This document shows, in pieces, positions 46,811 to 57,560 of a stretch of DNA of 64,000 nucleotides (positions within the stretch are counted from its first letter, which is position 1; every line of letters begins with the position of its first letter). The notes below the pieces were generated by a model that had not been told where the DNA came from, ran no database searches, and was given only the letters and a program-made list of their open reading frames with translations. The translations under genes and the position numbers were made by a program. The DNA comes from Anastrepha obliqua. Taxonomy: Eukaryota > Arthropoda > Insecta > Diptera > Tephritidae. The DNA lies in assembly GCF_027943255.1 (NCBI RefSeq), contig NC_072893.1, positions 134,105,784 to 134,169,783 on the forward strand, read 5' to 3'.

Positions 46811-47615
46811 TGACTTCAAATATAAAACAGCCGGTGCGCACTGTAAATCAAATGATCATAGTATACCCGCGTGTCCTACTTTTAAAACTCTCTCTGCTCA
46901 GCAGCGATTTGAGTTTGCTAAATCAGTCCCCTTATGCATAAATTGTTTGCGAAAGGGGCACTCAGTTTCAAAGTGCAAAGCGGATCGGTGTCGTGTTTGC
47001 AACCGTTCGCATCACACGTTGCTGCACCAGTACCCTGTATCCTTTGCAACTGCACCACAACTTTCGACCTCGCATGCCATGCACACGACGAGTACGCCAG
47101 ATCGGGTTATGTTGGCTACAGCCGTAGTCAACGTAAAAGGTAGCTCCGGAGAGTACCTTGCTGCACGAGCCTTGCTGGATTCTGGATCTCAGGTGAATTT
47201 CATGACAGAGGATTTGGCGCAGAAATTACGAATTCGTCGCGAAAGTACGACCTTAAATATTATCGGCATCGGAAATGCAACCAAAAAAGTAAGGACGAAA
47301 TTAAATACGTTTGTAAAATCGCGGGTCAATAATTATGAGTTTTCGGCACAGTTTTGGATAATGCGATCCATTTCAGCCAGCCATCCAGATCGTAACGTAA
47401 ATTTTAATGGCTGGAAAATTCCTAAAAACATTAGCTTAGCGGACCCAGAATTTTATAAGGCTCAAAAGGTAAATCTTTTGTTAGGTGCTGAAACATTTTT
47501 CGAGCTTTTAGCTGTAGGCCAGCCCCAATCACCCAACATTGCAAAAGACACTTTTAGGCTGGGTTGTGTCTGGCAAATACGCTTCCAACCAACGTCCTCC
47601 TCCCACAGTCAGTAG
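46811..47615 (+). pseudogene. BEL zinc knuckles and aspartic protease
   Basis: In one frame from about 46835, a damaged first knuckle (CKSNDHSIPAC) is followed by KTLSAQQRFEFAKSVPLCIN and a second zinc knuckle running CLRKGHSVSKC. Next comes CRVCNRSHHTLLH. The protease follows with ARALLDSGSQVNFMTEDLA, where DSG is the active site, then NIIGIGN and VNLLLGAETFFELL. The frame shifts near 47535, where it should run into RT. The protease itself looks intact, but gag and RT lie in other frames. Confidence 0.87.
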
Positions 47616-48663
47616 CACATTATGCCATAGTGAACAAGATCTAGCAAATATAGATTCCATTGTCCAAAGGTTCTGGGCGATGGAAGAAGTACCTTCAGGG
47701 GCTAGTTCGACAAAATTCACACCTGAACAAATAGAGTGTGAAAAATTTTTCGTAAAAACTACTAAAGTTTTGCCTTCAGGAAGGCTTCAAGTAAGACTGC
47801 CTTTCAAAGATGACCGTAAGTTACTCGGTAATTCCTATGAAACCGCGTCTCGGCGGTTTCAGGGCCTGGAGAGAAAGACCTTGAAAGATCCAGAACTTCG
47901 TCAAATGTATCTGGACATCATGAATGAATACATCGAATTTGGTCACATGAGCCCAAGAAGTAATAAGATCCCGAGTGAGCCACACTACTTCATTCCGCAT
48001 CAATGCGTTCTTCGGCCTGAAAGTACGACGACTAAATTACGTGTTGTTTTCGACGCATCAAGTCGTACCTCTTCTCAAATTGCGTTGAATGAAATCTTGA
48101 TGGTTGGGCCGACCATTCAAGAAGAGCTGTATTCAACACTTCTTCGTTTTCGTTTGCATAAATATGCATTTACGGCGGACATTACTAAAATGTACCGCCA
48201 AATTCTCATGCACGAAGAAGACAAAAACTTTCAGCTTGTAGTGTGGAGACGGCATCCATCTGAGCCACTTCAAATCTTTCGACTTAACACCGTAACATAC
48301 GGCACTGCGCCTGCTCCGTTTCTCGCTACACGGTGTTTACAAATGCTCAGCGATGCCAATACACATATGTATCCACTCGGCTCAAAGGCAATAAAAATAG
48401 ATTTTCATGTAGACGACCTGCTTACAGGATCCGATAATTTTGAATCTCTAGATCTTATTAGAAGTGAGGTAGTTAAAATATTAAACTCGGCAGGATTCAA
48501 TTTATCTAAGTGGTTTTCAAATCACCCATCATTTTTCGATTGTGAGAGTTCTGAGAAGGCCTTAAACTTCAATCACACAGACTCCACAAAAACACTTGGA
48601 ATCCATTGGTTGCCGAAGGAAGATTTGTTTCGGTTTGTCTTAAATGACAACTTTACCAGTTAA
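47539..48663 (+). pseudogene. BEL reverse transcriptase
   Basis: 374 codons. The frame opens with LLGWVVSGKY, which continues the protease, then FWAMEEVPSG, and SRRFQGLERKTLKDPELRQ. Next is LRVVFDASSRTSSQIALNE. The palm has FTADITKMYRQILM (first catalytic Asp) and IKIDFHVDDLLTGSDN, so the catalytic box reads HVDD where most have YVDD. It continues to NLSKWFSNHP and an in-frame TAA at 48661-48663, after which the same frame goes on into RNase H. One base changed could account for this stop. Confidence 0.9.
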
Positions 48664-49404
48664 CGAGCCACTAAGCGAAACATATTATCAGTTTCGGCTC
48701 GTCTTTTCGATCCTCTTGGTTTACTTGCCCCACTAGTTACCAAAGCAAAAATCTTATTGCAAGAGCTTTGGCTGCAAAAACTAGATTGGGATGAGTCGAT
48801 TCCATTGCACCTCGACACCAGCTGGGAAAATTTCAAAGCCAATCTACTGCAGCTACCATCAATAAGCATTCCTCGGTTTGTACATACCGAGTCGAGTGCA
48901 AGCTGCCAAATTCATGGCTTTGCCGACGCCTCAATACGAGCGAATGGCTGCTGTATATACATACGTAGCCATTCGGCTGGTGGAACGAAATGTACGCTGC
49001 TTACTGCAAAGTCTAGAGTGGCTCCGCTGAAGACTAAATCTCTTCCGCGTCTAGAGCTCTCGGCAGCCCACTTGCTGGCCAAATTATGGTCACGAATAGC
49101 GCCAATTGAAAATATAAACTTCTGGACAGACTCCGAAATTGTTTTGCATTGGATCAAAATGCATCCATCTGTACTACAGACCTTTGTTGCAAACAGAGTG
49201 TCCGAAATCCAAGAGTTGACGGATAAAGCTACTTGGCGACATGTGCCAACTAAGCAAAATCCCGCGGATCAAGTGTCTCGGGGTTGTAACGTGGACGAAT
49301 TGAATAATTCTATCTGGTTTAGCGGTCCACAGTTCCTCCTAGAAGACCCTGTGTTATGGCCAACAAACACCCACTTCCAGCTCTCTCCAGGAGACGAAGC
49401 ATTA
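48664..49404 (+). pseudogene. BEL RNase H domain, interrupted by a MITE
   Basis: In frame with RT after the TAA, it reads SARLFDPLGLLAPLVTKAK. Next come HGFADASIRANGCCIYIRS (first RNase H Asp), KSRVAPLKTKSLPRLELSAA and FWTDSEIVLHWIK, ending in VPTKQNPADQVSRG. The frame enters the PIF/Harbinger derivative at 49405. It resumes after the MITE with EKKRNSLVVQANESHPIMEL, in the same phase once the MITE is left out, up to the tandem array at 50130. Confidence 0.88.
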
Positions 49405-49522
49405 AGCCGGCCATACACATACAGTTTCAACTGATAGTTTAAACTGAACAGTTTAAACCGTCAGTTGAAACTGTACACTGTTGAAGCAAACACACATACA
49501 GTTCAATTCTTCAGTTTTGGCA

Positions 49523-49648
49523 ATGGATTCGAAGAAGCAAGACGATATCGCCCATTTCGCTTTACTTTTTATCTTGTTAAAAAATAGAAAAAAATCGAAA
49601 AAGCGTAAACAAGCAGATCTCAAACTGTTCACTTTATTTTTTTGCTAA
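49523..49648 (+). pseudogene. Truncated start of a Harbinger gene (likely transposase)
   Basis: 41 codons beginning MDSKKQDDIAHFALLFILLK, very basic after that, then a stop in TTTTTGCTAA. It lies just inside the left inverted repeat, where one of the two genes of PIF/Harbinger elements commonly starts. The identity as transposase is inferred from position; the short protein has no catalytic motif. Confidence 0.45.
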
Positions 49649-49777
49649 TTTGGTATATGCATCATCTCTTTTCATACGGTCATGATAATCATGACTCTTT
49701 ACTTGCCAAAGACAAGGTTCCGATCGATACATTTCAATAAAATCGCTAATTATTTGATTAGGTTTATTACGCGCCAT
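49628..49777 (-). pseudogene. Truncated MADF/Myb-like protein start of Harbinger
   Basis: 49 codons on the - strand from the ATG at 49777: ISDFIEMYRSEPCLWQVKSH, then DYHDRMKRDDAYTKLAKK. The pattern 'FIE-YR-EP-LW...DY-DR-KRD-AY' is the N-terminal helix region of the MADF (Myb/SANT-like) DNA-binding domain, which PIF/Harbinger elements encode as their second protein. The frame stops at 49628 and overlaps the end of the + strand frame, so the internal deletion joined the two genes tail to tail. Confidence 0.7.
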
Positions 49778-50129
49778 CTTAACTACGTGAAAATTATACT
49801 TTTAAAAAGGAATACCACAGAATACAACACACCTCCTCTTAATTGAACTGAGAAATGTACAGCGAACCCCCACACACGTAATAATCAGTTTAAACTTTCA
49901 GTTTAAAAAATTGAAAATTTCATTTGTCTCAGTTCAACTGTAGAGTTGAATTGAACTGAAACTGAAATATCCACACACGTGGATGTTAGACTGTACAGTT
50001 GAATTGTACAGTTTAAACTATCAGTTGAAACTGTATGTGTGTGGCCGGCTTTAGAGAAGAAACGGAACAGTTTAGTTGTTCAAGCAAATGAATCGCATCC
50101 AATTATGGAGCTCACCAAAAGAGTATCAA

Positions 50130-53100
50130 CCAATTGCCAAAGAAGTGTACATTGTTGGAAAGAGGAGAGTCTTACCTAACTTCTAATGAAAGTTTCAGCG
50201 AAATCGGAGCAGAATTGAGGGAACTATGGGACTTTTACCGCCAAAAAAGTTTCAGGAAAATTCGAGTCAATGAGGCTTTTGTGTGACATTTTGTGATTGT
50301 TTTACATCCAATTTCCAACCAATTGCCAAAGAAGTGTACATTGTTGGAAAGAGGAGAGTCTTACCTAACTTACAATGAAGGCTTCAGCGAAATCGGAGCA
50401 GAATTGAGGGAACTATGGGACTTTTACCGCCAAAAATGTTCAGAAAAATTCGAGTCAGAAAGGCTTTTTTCTGACATTTTGTGATTGTTTTACATCCAAT
50501 TTCCAACCAATTGCCAAAGAAGTGTACATTGTTGGAAAGAGGAGAGTCTTACCTAACTTATAATGAAAGTTTCAGCGAAATCGGAGCAGAATTGAGGGAA
50601 CTATAGGACTTTTACCGCCAAAAATGTTCAGAAAAATTCGAGTCAGAAAGGCTTTTTTCTGACATTTTGTGATTGTTTTACATCCAATTTCCAACCAATT
50701 GCCAAAGAAGTGTACATTGTTGCAAAGAGGAGAGTCTTACCTAACTTATAATGAAGGTTTCAGCGAAATCGGAGCAGAATTGAGGGAACTATGGGACTTT
50801 TACCGCCAAAAATGTTCAGAAAAATTCGAGTCAGAAAGGCTTTTTTCTGACATTTTGTGATTGTTTTACATCCAATTTCCAACCAATTGCCAAAGAAGTG
50901 TACATTGTTGGAAAGAAGAGAGTCTTACCTAACTTATAATGAAAATTTCAGCGAAATCGGAGCAGAATTGAGGGAACTATGGGACTTTTACCGCCAAAAA
51001 TGTTCAGAAAAATTCGAGTCAGAAAGGCTTTTTTCTGACATTTTGTGATTGTTTTACATCCAATTTCCAACCAATTGCCAAAGAAGTGTACATTGTTGGA
51101 AAGAGGAGAGTCTTACCTAACTTATAATGAAAGTTTCAGCGAAATCGGAGCAGAATTGAGGGAACTATGGGACTTTTACCGCCAAAAATGTTCAGAAAAA
51201 TTCGAGTCAGAAAGGCTTTTTTCTGACATTTTGTGATTGTTTTACATCCAATTTCCAACCGATTGCCAAAAAAGTGTACATTGTTGGAAAGAGGGGAGTC
51301 TTATCTAACTTACGATGAAGGTTTCAGCGAAATCGGAGCAGAATTGAGGGAACTATGGGACTTTTACCGCCAAAAATGTTCAGAAAAATTCGAGTCAGAA
51401 AGGCTTTTTTCTGACATTTTGTGATTGTTTTACATCCAATTTCCAACCAATTGCCAAAGAAGTGTACATTGTTGGAAAGAGGAGAGTCTTACCTAACTTA
51501 TAATGAAGGTTTCAGCGAAATCGGAGCAGAATTGAGGGAACTATGGGACTTTTACCGCCAAAAATGTTCAGAAAAATTCGAGTCAGAAAGGCTTTTTTCT
51601 GACATTTTGTGATTGTTTTACATCCAATTTCCAACCAATAGCCAAAGAAGTGTACTCTGTTGGAAAAAGGAGAGTCTTACCTAACTTGTAATGAAAGTTT
51701 CAGCGAAATCGGAGCAGAATTGAGAGAACTATGGGACTTTTACCGCCAAAAAAAGTTTCAAAAAAATTCGAGTCAGAAAGGCTTTTTTCTGACATTTTGT
51801 GATTGTTTTACATCCAATTTCCAACCAATTGCCAAAGAAGTGTACATTGTTGGAAAGAGAAGAGTCTTACCTAACTTATAATGAAGGTTTCAGCGAAATC
51901 GGAGCAGAATTGAGGGAACTATGCGACTTTTACCGCCAAAAATGTTCAGAAAAATTCGAGTCAGAAAGGCTTTTTTCTGACATTTTGTCATTGTTTTACA
52001 TCCAACTTCCAACCAATTCCCAAAGAAGTGTACATTGTTGGAAAGAGGAGAGTCTTACCTAACTTATAATGAAGGTTTCAGCGAAATCGGAGTAGAATTA
52101 AGGGGACTATGGGACTTTTACCGCCAAAAATGTTCAGAAAAATTCGAGTCAGAAAGGCTTTTTTCTGACATTTTGTGATTGTTTTACATCCAATTTCCAA
52201 CCAATTGCCAAAGAAGTGTACATTGTTGCAAAGAGGAGAGTCTTACCTAACTTATAATGAAAATTTCAGCGAAATCGGAGCAGAATTGAGGGAACTATGG
52301 GACTTTTACCGCCAAAAATGTTCAGAAAAATTCGAGTCAGAAAGGCTTTTTTCTGACATTTTGTGATTGTTTTACATCCAATTTTCAACCGATTGCCAAA
52401 AGGTGTACATGGTTGGAAAGTGGGGAGTCTTACCTAACGCACAATGAAAGTTTCAGCGAAATCAGAGCAAAATTGAGGGAACTATGGGACTCTTACCGCC
52501 AAAAATGTTGAGGAAAATTCGAGTCAGAGAGGCTTTTGTCTGATATTTTGTGATTGTTTTACATCCAATTTCCAACCAATTGCCAAAAGGTGTACATTGT
52601 TAAAAAGTGGGGAGTTTTTCCTAACGTACAATGAAAGTTTCAGCGAAATCAGAGCAAAATTGAGGGAACTATGGGACTTTTACCGCCAAAAATGTTGAGG
52701 AAAATTCGAGTCAGAGAGGCTTTTGTCTGATATTGTGTGATTGGTTTGCATCCAATTTCCAACCGATTGCCAAAAAGTGTACGTTGGTGGAAAGAGGGGA
52801 GTCTTACCTAACGTACAATGAAAGTTTCAGCGAAATCAGAGCAAAATTCACGGAACTATGGGACTTTTACCGCCAAAAATGTTGAGGAAAATTCGAGTCA
52901 GAGAGGCTTTTGTCTGATATTGTGTGATTGGTTTACATCCAATTTCCAACCGATTGCCAAAAAGTGTACATGGTTGGAAAGAGGGGAGTCTTACCTAACG
53001 TACAATGAAAGTTTCAGCGAAATCAGAGCAAAATTCACGGAACTATGGGACTTTTACCGCCAAAAAAAGTTTCAGGAAAATTCGAGTCAGAGAGGCTTTT

Positions 53101-53601
53101 GTCTTACATTTTGTGATTGTTGTACATCCAATTTCCAACCGATTGCCAAAAAGTGTACACTGTTGGAAAGTGCGGAGTCTTACCTAACGTACAATGAAAG
53201 TTTCAGCGAAATCGGAGCAGAATTGAGGGAACTATGGGACTTTTACCGCCAAAAATGTTCAGAAAAATTCGAGTCAGAAAGGCTTTTTTCTGACATTTTG
53301 TGATTGTTTTACATCCAATTTCCAACCAATTGCCAAAGAAGTGTACATTGTTGGAAAGAGGAGAGCCTTACCTAACTTATAATGAAGGCTTCAGCGAAAT
53401 CGGAGCAGAATTGAGGGAACTATGGGACTTTTACCGCCAAAAATGTTCAGAAAAATTCGAGTCAGAAAGGCTTTTTTCTGACATTTTGTGATTGTTTTAC
53501 ATCCAATTTCCAACCAATTGCCAAAGAAGTGTACATTGTTGGAAAGAGGAGAGTCTTACCTAACTTATAATGAAGGTTTCAGCGAAATCGGAGCAGAATT
53601 G
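50130..53601 (+). repeat. 188-bp tandem repeat array, about 18.5 units, inside BEL pol
   Basis: A 188-bp unit containing CAATTGCCAAAGAAGTGTAC, GAGTCTTACCTAACTTATAA, CAGCGAAATCGGAGCAGAAT and GACTTTTACCGCCAAAAATG recurs head to tail, with anchors at about 50317, 50505, 50693, 50881, 51069 and so on to 53512. The first unit is cut at its 5' side and the last at its 3' side. The array is flanked by ATCAA on both sides (50125-50129 and 53602-53606). Units 2-8, 10-12 and 18-19 are nearly identical. Units 13-17 (about 52380-53190) form a more diverged subset, and units 1, 9 and 17 share an AAAAAAGTTTC variant. Confidence 0.96.
50669..50860 (+). other. Representative 63-codon frame of the 188-bp repeat, probably not coding
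   Basis: Most units contain the same open frame (IVLHPISNQLPKKCTLL, then NEGFSEIGAELRELWDFYRQ), starting at a GTG and ending at TGA, which overlaps the GTG of the next unit by four bases. There is no ATG, and 188 is not a multiple of three, so the frame cannot run through the array. In 52818-53303, where unit lengths differ, a single 161-codon frame spans almost three units. The conservation is explained by recent amplification rather than by selection on protein. Confidence 0.6.
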
Positions 53602-53606
53602 ATCAA

Positions 53607-55076
53607 AAACTGCTTCGTATTGTCGCTTACATATTAAGATGGATAAAACGCATTAGAAACCCATCTGCGACATTCACACAAATGCTGACGGCTGAGAATA
53701 TTAAATTAAGTTTCCTCAAAGTCATTCAGGTGGTTCAACATGTTGAATATGGTGAAGAAATTATGAAACTCACCAAAGGTACCACCCTACCCTGAAGTTT
53801 GCAAAAAGTTAATCCGTTTTTGCACAACTACTCGGAATTGTCGCTGTCGTTTAATTTACTCCGAGTAGGAGGCCGCCTATTAAATGCGCCTCTCCCGTAT
53901 GATGCCAAGTTCCCACTGCTCTTAAGCAAGAACTCGCACTTCGTTACCACATACTTACGGTACCTACATTTTCGAAATCACCATGCTGGAGCAAAGGCAT
54001 TGGTAGCGCTTCTCCGAGACCGCATTTGGCTGGTCAATGCTCGAGAAGCTTGTAGTCGTACCGTTCGAAACTGCACACCCTGCTTTCATTATAAGCCGAA
54101 GCTGCAAACCCAAATAATGGGAAATTTGCCTGCCGATAGGCTTCGTGCACTACGACCCTTTCTAATATGTGGAGTAGATTTTTGTGGTCTCGTATATACT
54201 ACATTGAAAATACGTGGTAGACCCCCAGTAAAAACATATATCACAGTGTTCGTTTGTTTCACTTCAAAGGCAGTACATTTAGAACTAGTAACAGACTTGT
54301 CTTCTAATTGTTTTATTTTCGCCCTGAAAAGGTTCATTGGACGCCGAGGAATGCCGCGGAAAATATACAGCGACAACGCTACCAACTTCGTCGGCGCCGA
54401 TCGCAAGCTTCGCGAGCTGAGGGATGCTTTCGAGGCCCAACAACCGGAAGTACAGAAATACGCAACGGACGAAGGATTCACCTTCGCCTTTATACCACCC
54501 AGGGCACCGCACTTCGGCGGGTTATGGGAGGCGGCAGTGAAGTCCGCCAAACACCTTCTCGTGCGCGCAATCGGCAACGCGCTGCTCACCGCCGAAGAAC
54601 TGCAGACGCTGCTCGTCGAGGTCGAGGCCGTACTCAACTCGCGACCCCTGGTACCACTGAGTCAGGACCCGAACGATGGAGAGGCCCTAACACCAGCGCA
54701 CCTACTAGTTGGGTGCCCCCTTCGAGCGCTGCCACCAGCCCAAGTATCGATGGACCCAATGCGTTGCTGCGACAGATGGCAACTTGTCTGTTGTCTCAAG
54801 CAACAGTTTTGGCGACTGTGGTCCAGGAACAACCTGTTGGGTCTTCAACAGAGGAGCAAGTGGTTGCATCCGAAGCGCAACCTCGAGCTGAACGACCTCG
54901 TCCTGGTTCAGGAAGACAACACACCACCGCAGCAATGGGTGCTCGGCCGCGTCGCCGCAATCGTAACAGGGCAAGACGGCAAAGTCCGCGTAGCAGACGT
55001 GGCAACCAAAGCGGGCGTAATTAAACGCCCCGTTCACAAGCTCGCCGTACTGCCATCAGACGTTGAAGGACCATGA
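53607..55076 (+). pseudogene. BEL integrase and C-terminal domain
   Basis: After the array the pol frame resumes with LLRIVAYILRWIKRIRNP, then meets one in-frame TGA (53793-53795) and runs open for 425 codons (53799-55076). It has LLRVGGRLLNAPL, then a zinc-binding HH...CC module (HFRNHHAGAKA, then CSRTVRNCTPC). The integrase core is GVDFCG (Asp), IYSDNATNFVGA (Asp) and HFGGLWEAAVKSAK (Glu), so the catalytic triad is complete. The C-terminal domain has WLHPKRNLELNDLVLVQED and ends in RPVHKLAVLPSDVEGP at TGA. The segment from about 54370 to 55070 is notably GC-rich compared with the rest of the element. Confidence 0.92.
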
Positions 55077-55083
55077 GCCTTTC

Positions 55084-55094
55084 AAGGTGGCCGG
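55084..55094 (+). promoter_or_regulatory. Possible polypurine tract
   Basis: AAGGTGGCCGG stands directly before the 3' LTR, where the plus-strand primer should be. It is only partly purine. Confidence 0.4.
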
Positions 55095-55512
55095 TGTTAC
55101 GCCAAATGGCTTATAATTTTAATTATTAATTTAATTTTATATATTTAATTTAATTTTAATCATTATTACCATAATTTGTTAAATTCCATAATTTCTCGTA
55201 ACGTTTCAATATTAAGCTTACTGTTTTCTAAAAATACTGTTGAATTTTCGTATATGAATTTAAAAATAGCACTATATATGTATAAACACCTATATTACAT
55301 AAACGGAACAGAGCAATACATATTTACTCTAATTACATAAATTTGAACTTAATCCGTTAGGCTAAGACACTATAAAAACCTGAATTCAGAAATAAATAAA
55401 TCACTTGTAAAGTTACCACCGAACGCGCTCGCATTTCATTTAACAGGCAATTGTATTCGCGCATTTCCCACGCAAAATAATTTCTTATCTTAAAAACGCT
55501 TAAGATTTTTCA
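55095..55512 (+). repeat. 3' LTR of the BEL element
   Basis: Full-length match to 42302-42719 with three differences; same TG...CA ends, TATAAAAA box and AATAAATAAA signal. ACACC follows directly (55513-55517). Confidence 0.95.
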
Positions 55513-55517
55513 ACACC

Positions 55518-55984
55518 CATATTTAAACAGCAGGTTCACTAATGGTCATTATAGATATTCGTTTGAATTACGATGTTGACCAAATATTAGCGTAATTCTT
55601 TTCTATGTACGATCTTTCGCGAAAATTAAACGGAAATCTTTATTCGGTGCTCATACCATATTGTAGTCGTATGTACAAATATTATATAGGAGTATGTATA
55701 CGAAGCCTGCACAAACCCAACATGACTTTTCAAATTTCACCGATTACGTTGTTTCGATTTCGTCCTCAATATAAGCTGATATAACAATCCATTTAGCGAA
55801 ATGTTCAGTTATGCAAAATCATACCAATGGAAGCAACCAGGAGAGCCGAAACTGAAAAAGTAAGGCATCGAACTCGAAAAAGGACATACTTGTTTTTCTG
55901 TATCTTTCGATTACAGTGATATGGTGTATCGAGCATTCTTAATAATTCTGTTAATAAAGTGAATTTTTGGCCAAGAAAAATACT
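55518..55984. other. Non-coding DNA
   Basis: AT-rich flank between the BEL element and the Jockey LINE. No feature was recognised. Confidence 0.5.
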
Positions 55985-56276
55985 ATAATCAGGCCGTAGC
56001 ACCCGTACTCACCATGGCAGCCGGTTCCACGTTACCGGAATGACTCGGGTTCTTCCCGACCAAGGGCTGCCGCCCTAGTAAACAAGCCCTGGACCAGAGG
56101 TATTTTACTGCTGCATCTGCCACAAACGGCTCCACCCGAACTCCATCTCGGTTAGGTGTAATAAGTGCAACGGGTGGGTGTGCAGTGGATAGCACCCCCA
56201 CGGCATTCACCGTCTTTAACACCCAGGTAAACCGCGGACTTAACCAAAACCGCCCCTGCGAGAGGACCTAGTAGCG

Positions 56277-57018
56277 TTGGACCTAAAAAAGGCTTTCGAT
56301 ACAGTCAGCCACGCCACGCTACTAGATGACATTTTACCGTCGACACTCCCGCCAGGGCAAGGAGTTCCGCAGGGTGGTGTTCTTTCGCCCTTGCCTTTTA
56401 TCTTTTACATCTCGAAACTCCCCCAGCCACTAGAGGGAGTCTCCTTGGTCTACTTCGCGGAAGACTGTACGATAATGGTGTCGGGAAATGACATTGATGG
56501 CCTATGCCATCGTAAGCGACTACCTCTCCTGCCTTTCTCGCTTCTTCACTGCGAGGAACTTGCAACTTTCCCACACTGAATCCACGGTGACCCTCTTCAC
56601 CACCTGGACAAAGGAGGTCAAGCTGCAACTTAAGGTGAAAGTCGATGACACATCAATTCCGACGGTAAACAACCCCAGAATATTGGGGGTTACCTTTGAC
56701 AGCTTGCTCTCCTTCTCAGCGCATACAACCGCTATTGCAACTAAAATTCAGAATAGCAACAAGGTCCTCAAGCCGCTTGTCGGCAGCACATCGGGCAAAG
56801 ACAAGGAAATGTTGCTGTCGACTTTCAAGGCAATAGGCCGACCGGTTCTAAACTATGCTGCGCCTGTCTTGTCGACTGGAACCAGTGATTCGCAGTGGAC
56901 GAAGCTTCAGACCTGCCAAAACATTGCCATAAGGACCGCGACAGGATGTCTCATGATGTCCCCGATACAACACCTACACGACGATGCTAATATGCTGCCT
57001 GCTGATGAAGGAGCATAA
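56277..57018 (+). pseudogene. Jockey RT fragments with an altered catalytic box
   Basis: The first frame (56277-56579) has DLKKAFDTVSHATLLDDI, then skips the middle of the RT fingers and palm to GVPQGGVLSPLPFIFYISKL, then VSLVYFAEDCTIMVSG. The catalytic box is FAED where Jockey RTs have YADD, so an essential Asp has become Glu and the Tyr is shifted or lost. A frameshift leads to the second frame (56488-57018) with SHTESTVTLFTTWTKE, RILGVTFDSLL, and ALNYAAPVLSTG-like residues. The fragment is dead by several criteria. Confidence 0.83.
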
Positions 57019-57019
57019 C

Positions 57020-57560
57020 AAACTGCTCAGCAAGCAGTTCCGGCTAGGATGTTATCGCAGGCTTCACCCATGCAGACATCTGCTTGAGCCTGACCCCCTC
57101 CCAGGCATGCTAGGAGGCACTTCCTCAACTACGCGGACGAGATCCAAGACAAAACAGACAGACAGCTACTGAATCGGACAGTGTACAGACAGACGATCAA
57201 CGACATTCATCGGGAGACCCTTACCACCTTCTTAAGCTCCCGACCCCCGAATGCCGTTATCGGAGTCCATCCCCCACCCATCGTGGACGAAGAGCTCCAA
57301 CTTCCTCGAGAGTCCCGCGTTACCTTGGCACAATTACGTTCTGGATACTGTAGCAGGTTAAACTCCTACTTATCCAGAATCGACCCCGACATACTAAACA
57401 TATGTCCGGCATGTGAAGGCACAATACTAACCACCTTTTCACATACCCCATCAAACCCACTCATCTAACACCCCTCTCCCTCTGGATCCAACCTGTCGAA
57501 ACAGCTAGTTTCTTGGGTCTACCGTTAGATACGCTAGACGAAGACGATCGGTGATTATAC
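57020..57560 (+). pseudogene. Jockey LINE C-terminal fragment
   Basis: Two frames cover the C-terminal end. 57181-57468 reads INDIHRETLTTFLSSRPPNA, followed by the block RVTLAQLRSGYCSRLNSYL and NICPACEGT. The latter holds the CPxC part of the Cys-containing motif that ends Jockey pol; its His partner (SHTPSNPL) is partly kept. A frameshift leads out to the last residues near 57540 and a stop, followed by a short 3' UTR. Confidence 0.8.

Larger units (their letters stand above)
49402..50053 (+). mobile_element. PIF/Harbinger deletion derivative inside BEL pol
   Basis: The element proper (49405-50050, 646 bp) has inverted ends AGCCGGCCATACACATACAG and, in reverse, AGCCGGCCACACACATACAG, followed by TTTCAACTGATAGTTTAAAC in both. 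The repeat is about 40 bp. TTA flanks it on both sides (49402-49404 and 50051-50053), the 3-bp target preference of PIF/Harbinger. Near the left end an ATG opens a short frame on the + strand; near the right part an ATG opens a MADF-like frame on the - strand. It therefore derives from a two-gene autonomous element by deletion of the middle. Confidence 0.88.
42302..55512 (+). mobile_element. Young BEL/Pao LTR retrotransposon, 13.2 kb with nested insertions
   Basis: Both 418-bp LTRs are complete and differ at three positions. The element is flanked by ACACC at 42297-42301 and 55513-55517, the 5-bp target duplication typical of BEL/Pao. Inside, on the + strand, are a primer site, a long leader, gag (DUF1759 type), zinc knuckles and aspartic protease, RT, RNase H, integrase and a DUF5641-type end. 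Extra sequence accounts for the unusual length: a mariner (1.25 kb), a PIF/Harbinger derivative (0.65 kb), and a tandem array (3.47 kb). Several stops and frameshifts break pol, so it is not autonomous despite its low LTR divergence. Confidence 0.93.

Noticed and set aside
50293..53491. Series of identical 63-codon frames, each overlapping the next by four bases like a bacterial operon
   Set aside because: They are copies of one 188-bp repeat, have GTG and no ATG start, and the organism is a eukaryote. Similarity comes from recent amplification.
50130..53601. A CRISPR-like array
   Set aside because: The units are 188 bp and contiguous, with no short repeat alternating with unique spacers, and the DNA is from an insect.
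54308..55024. 238-codon Arg-rich plus-strand frame
   Set aside because: It is the shadow of the integrase C-terminal domain in another frame; the Arg richness comes from the high GC of this stretch.
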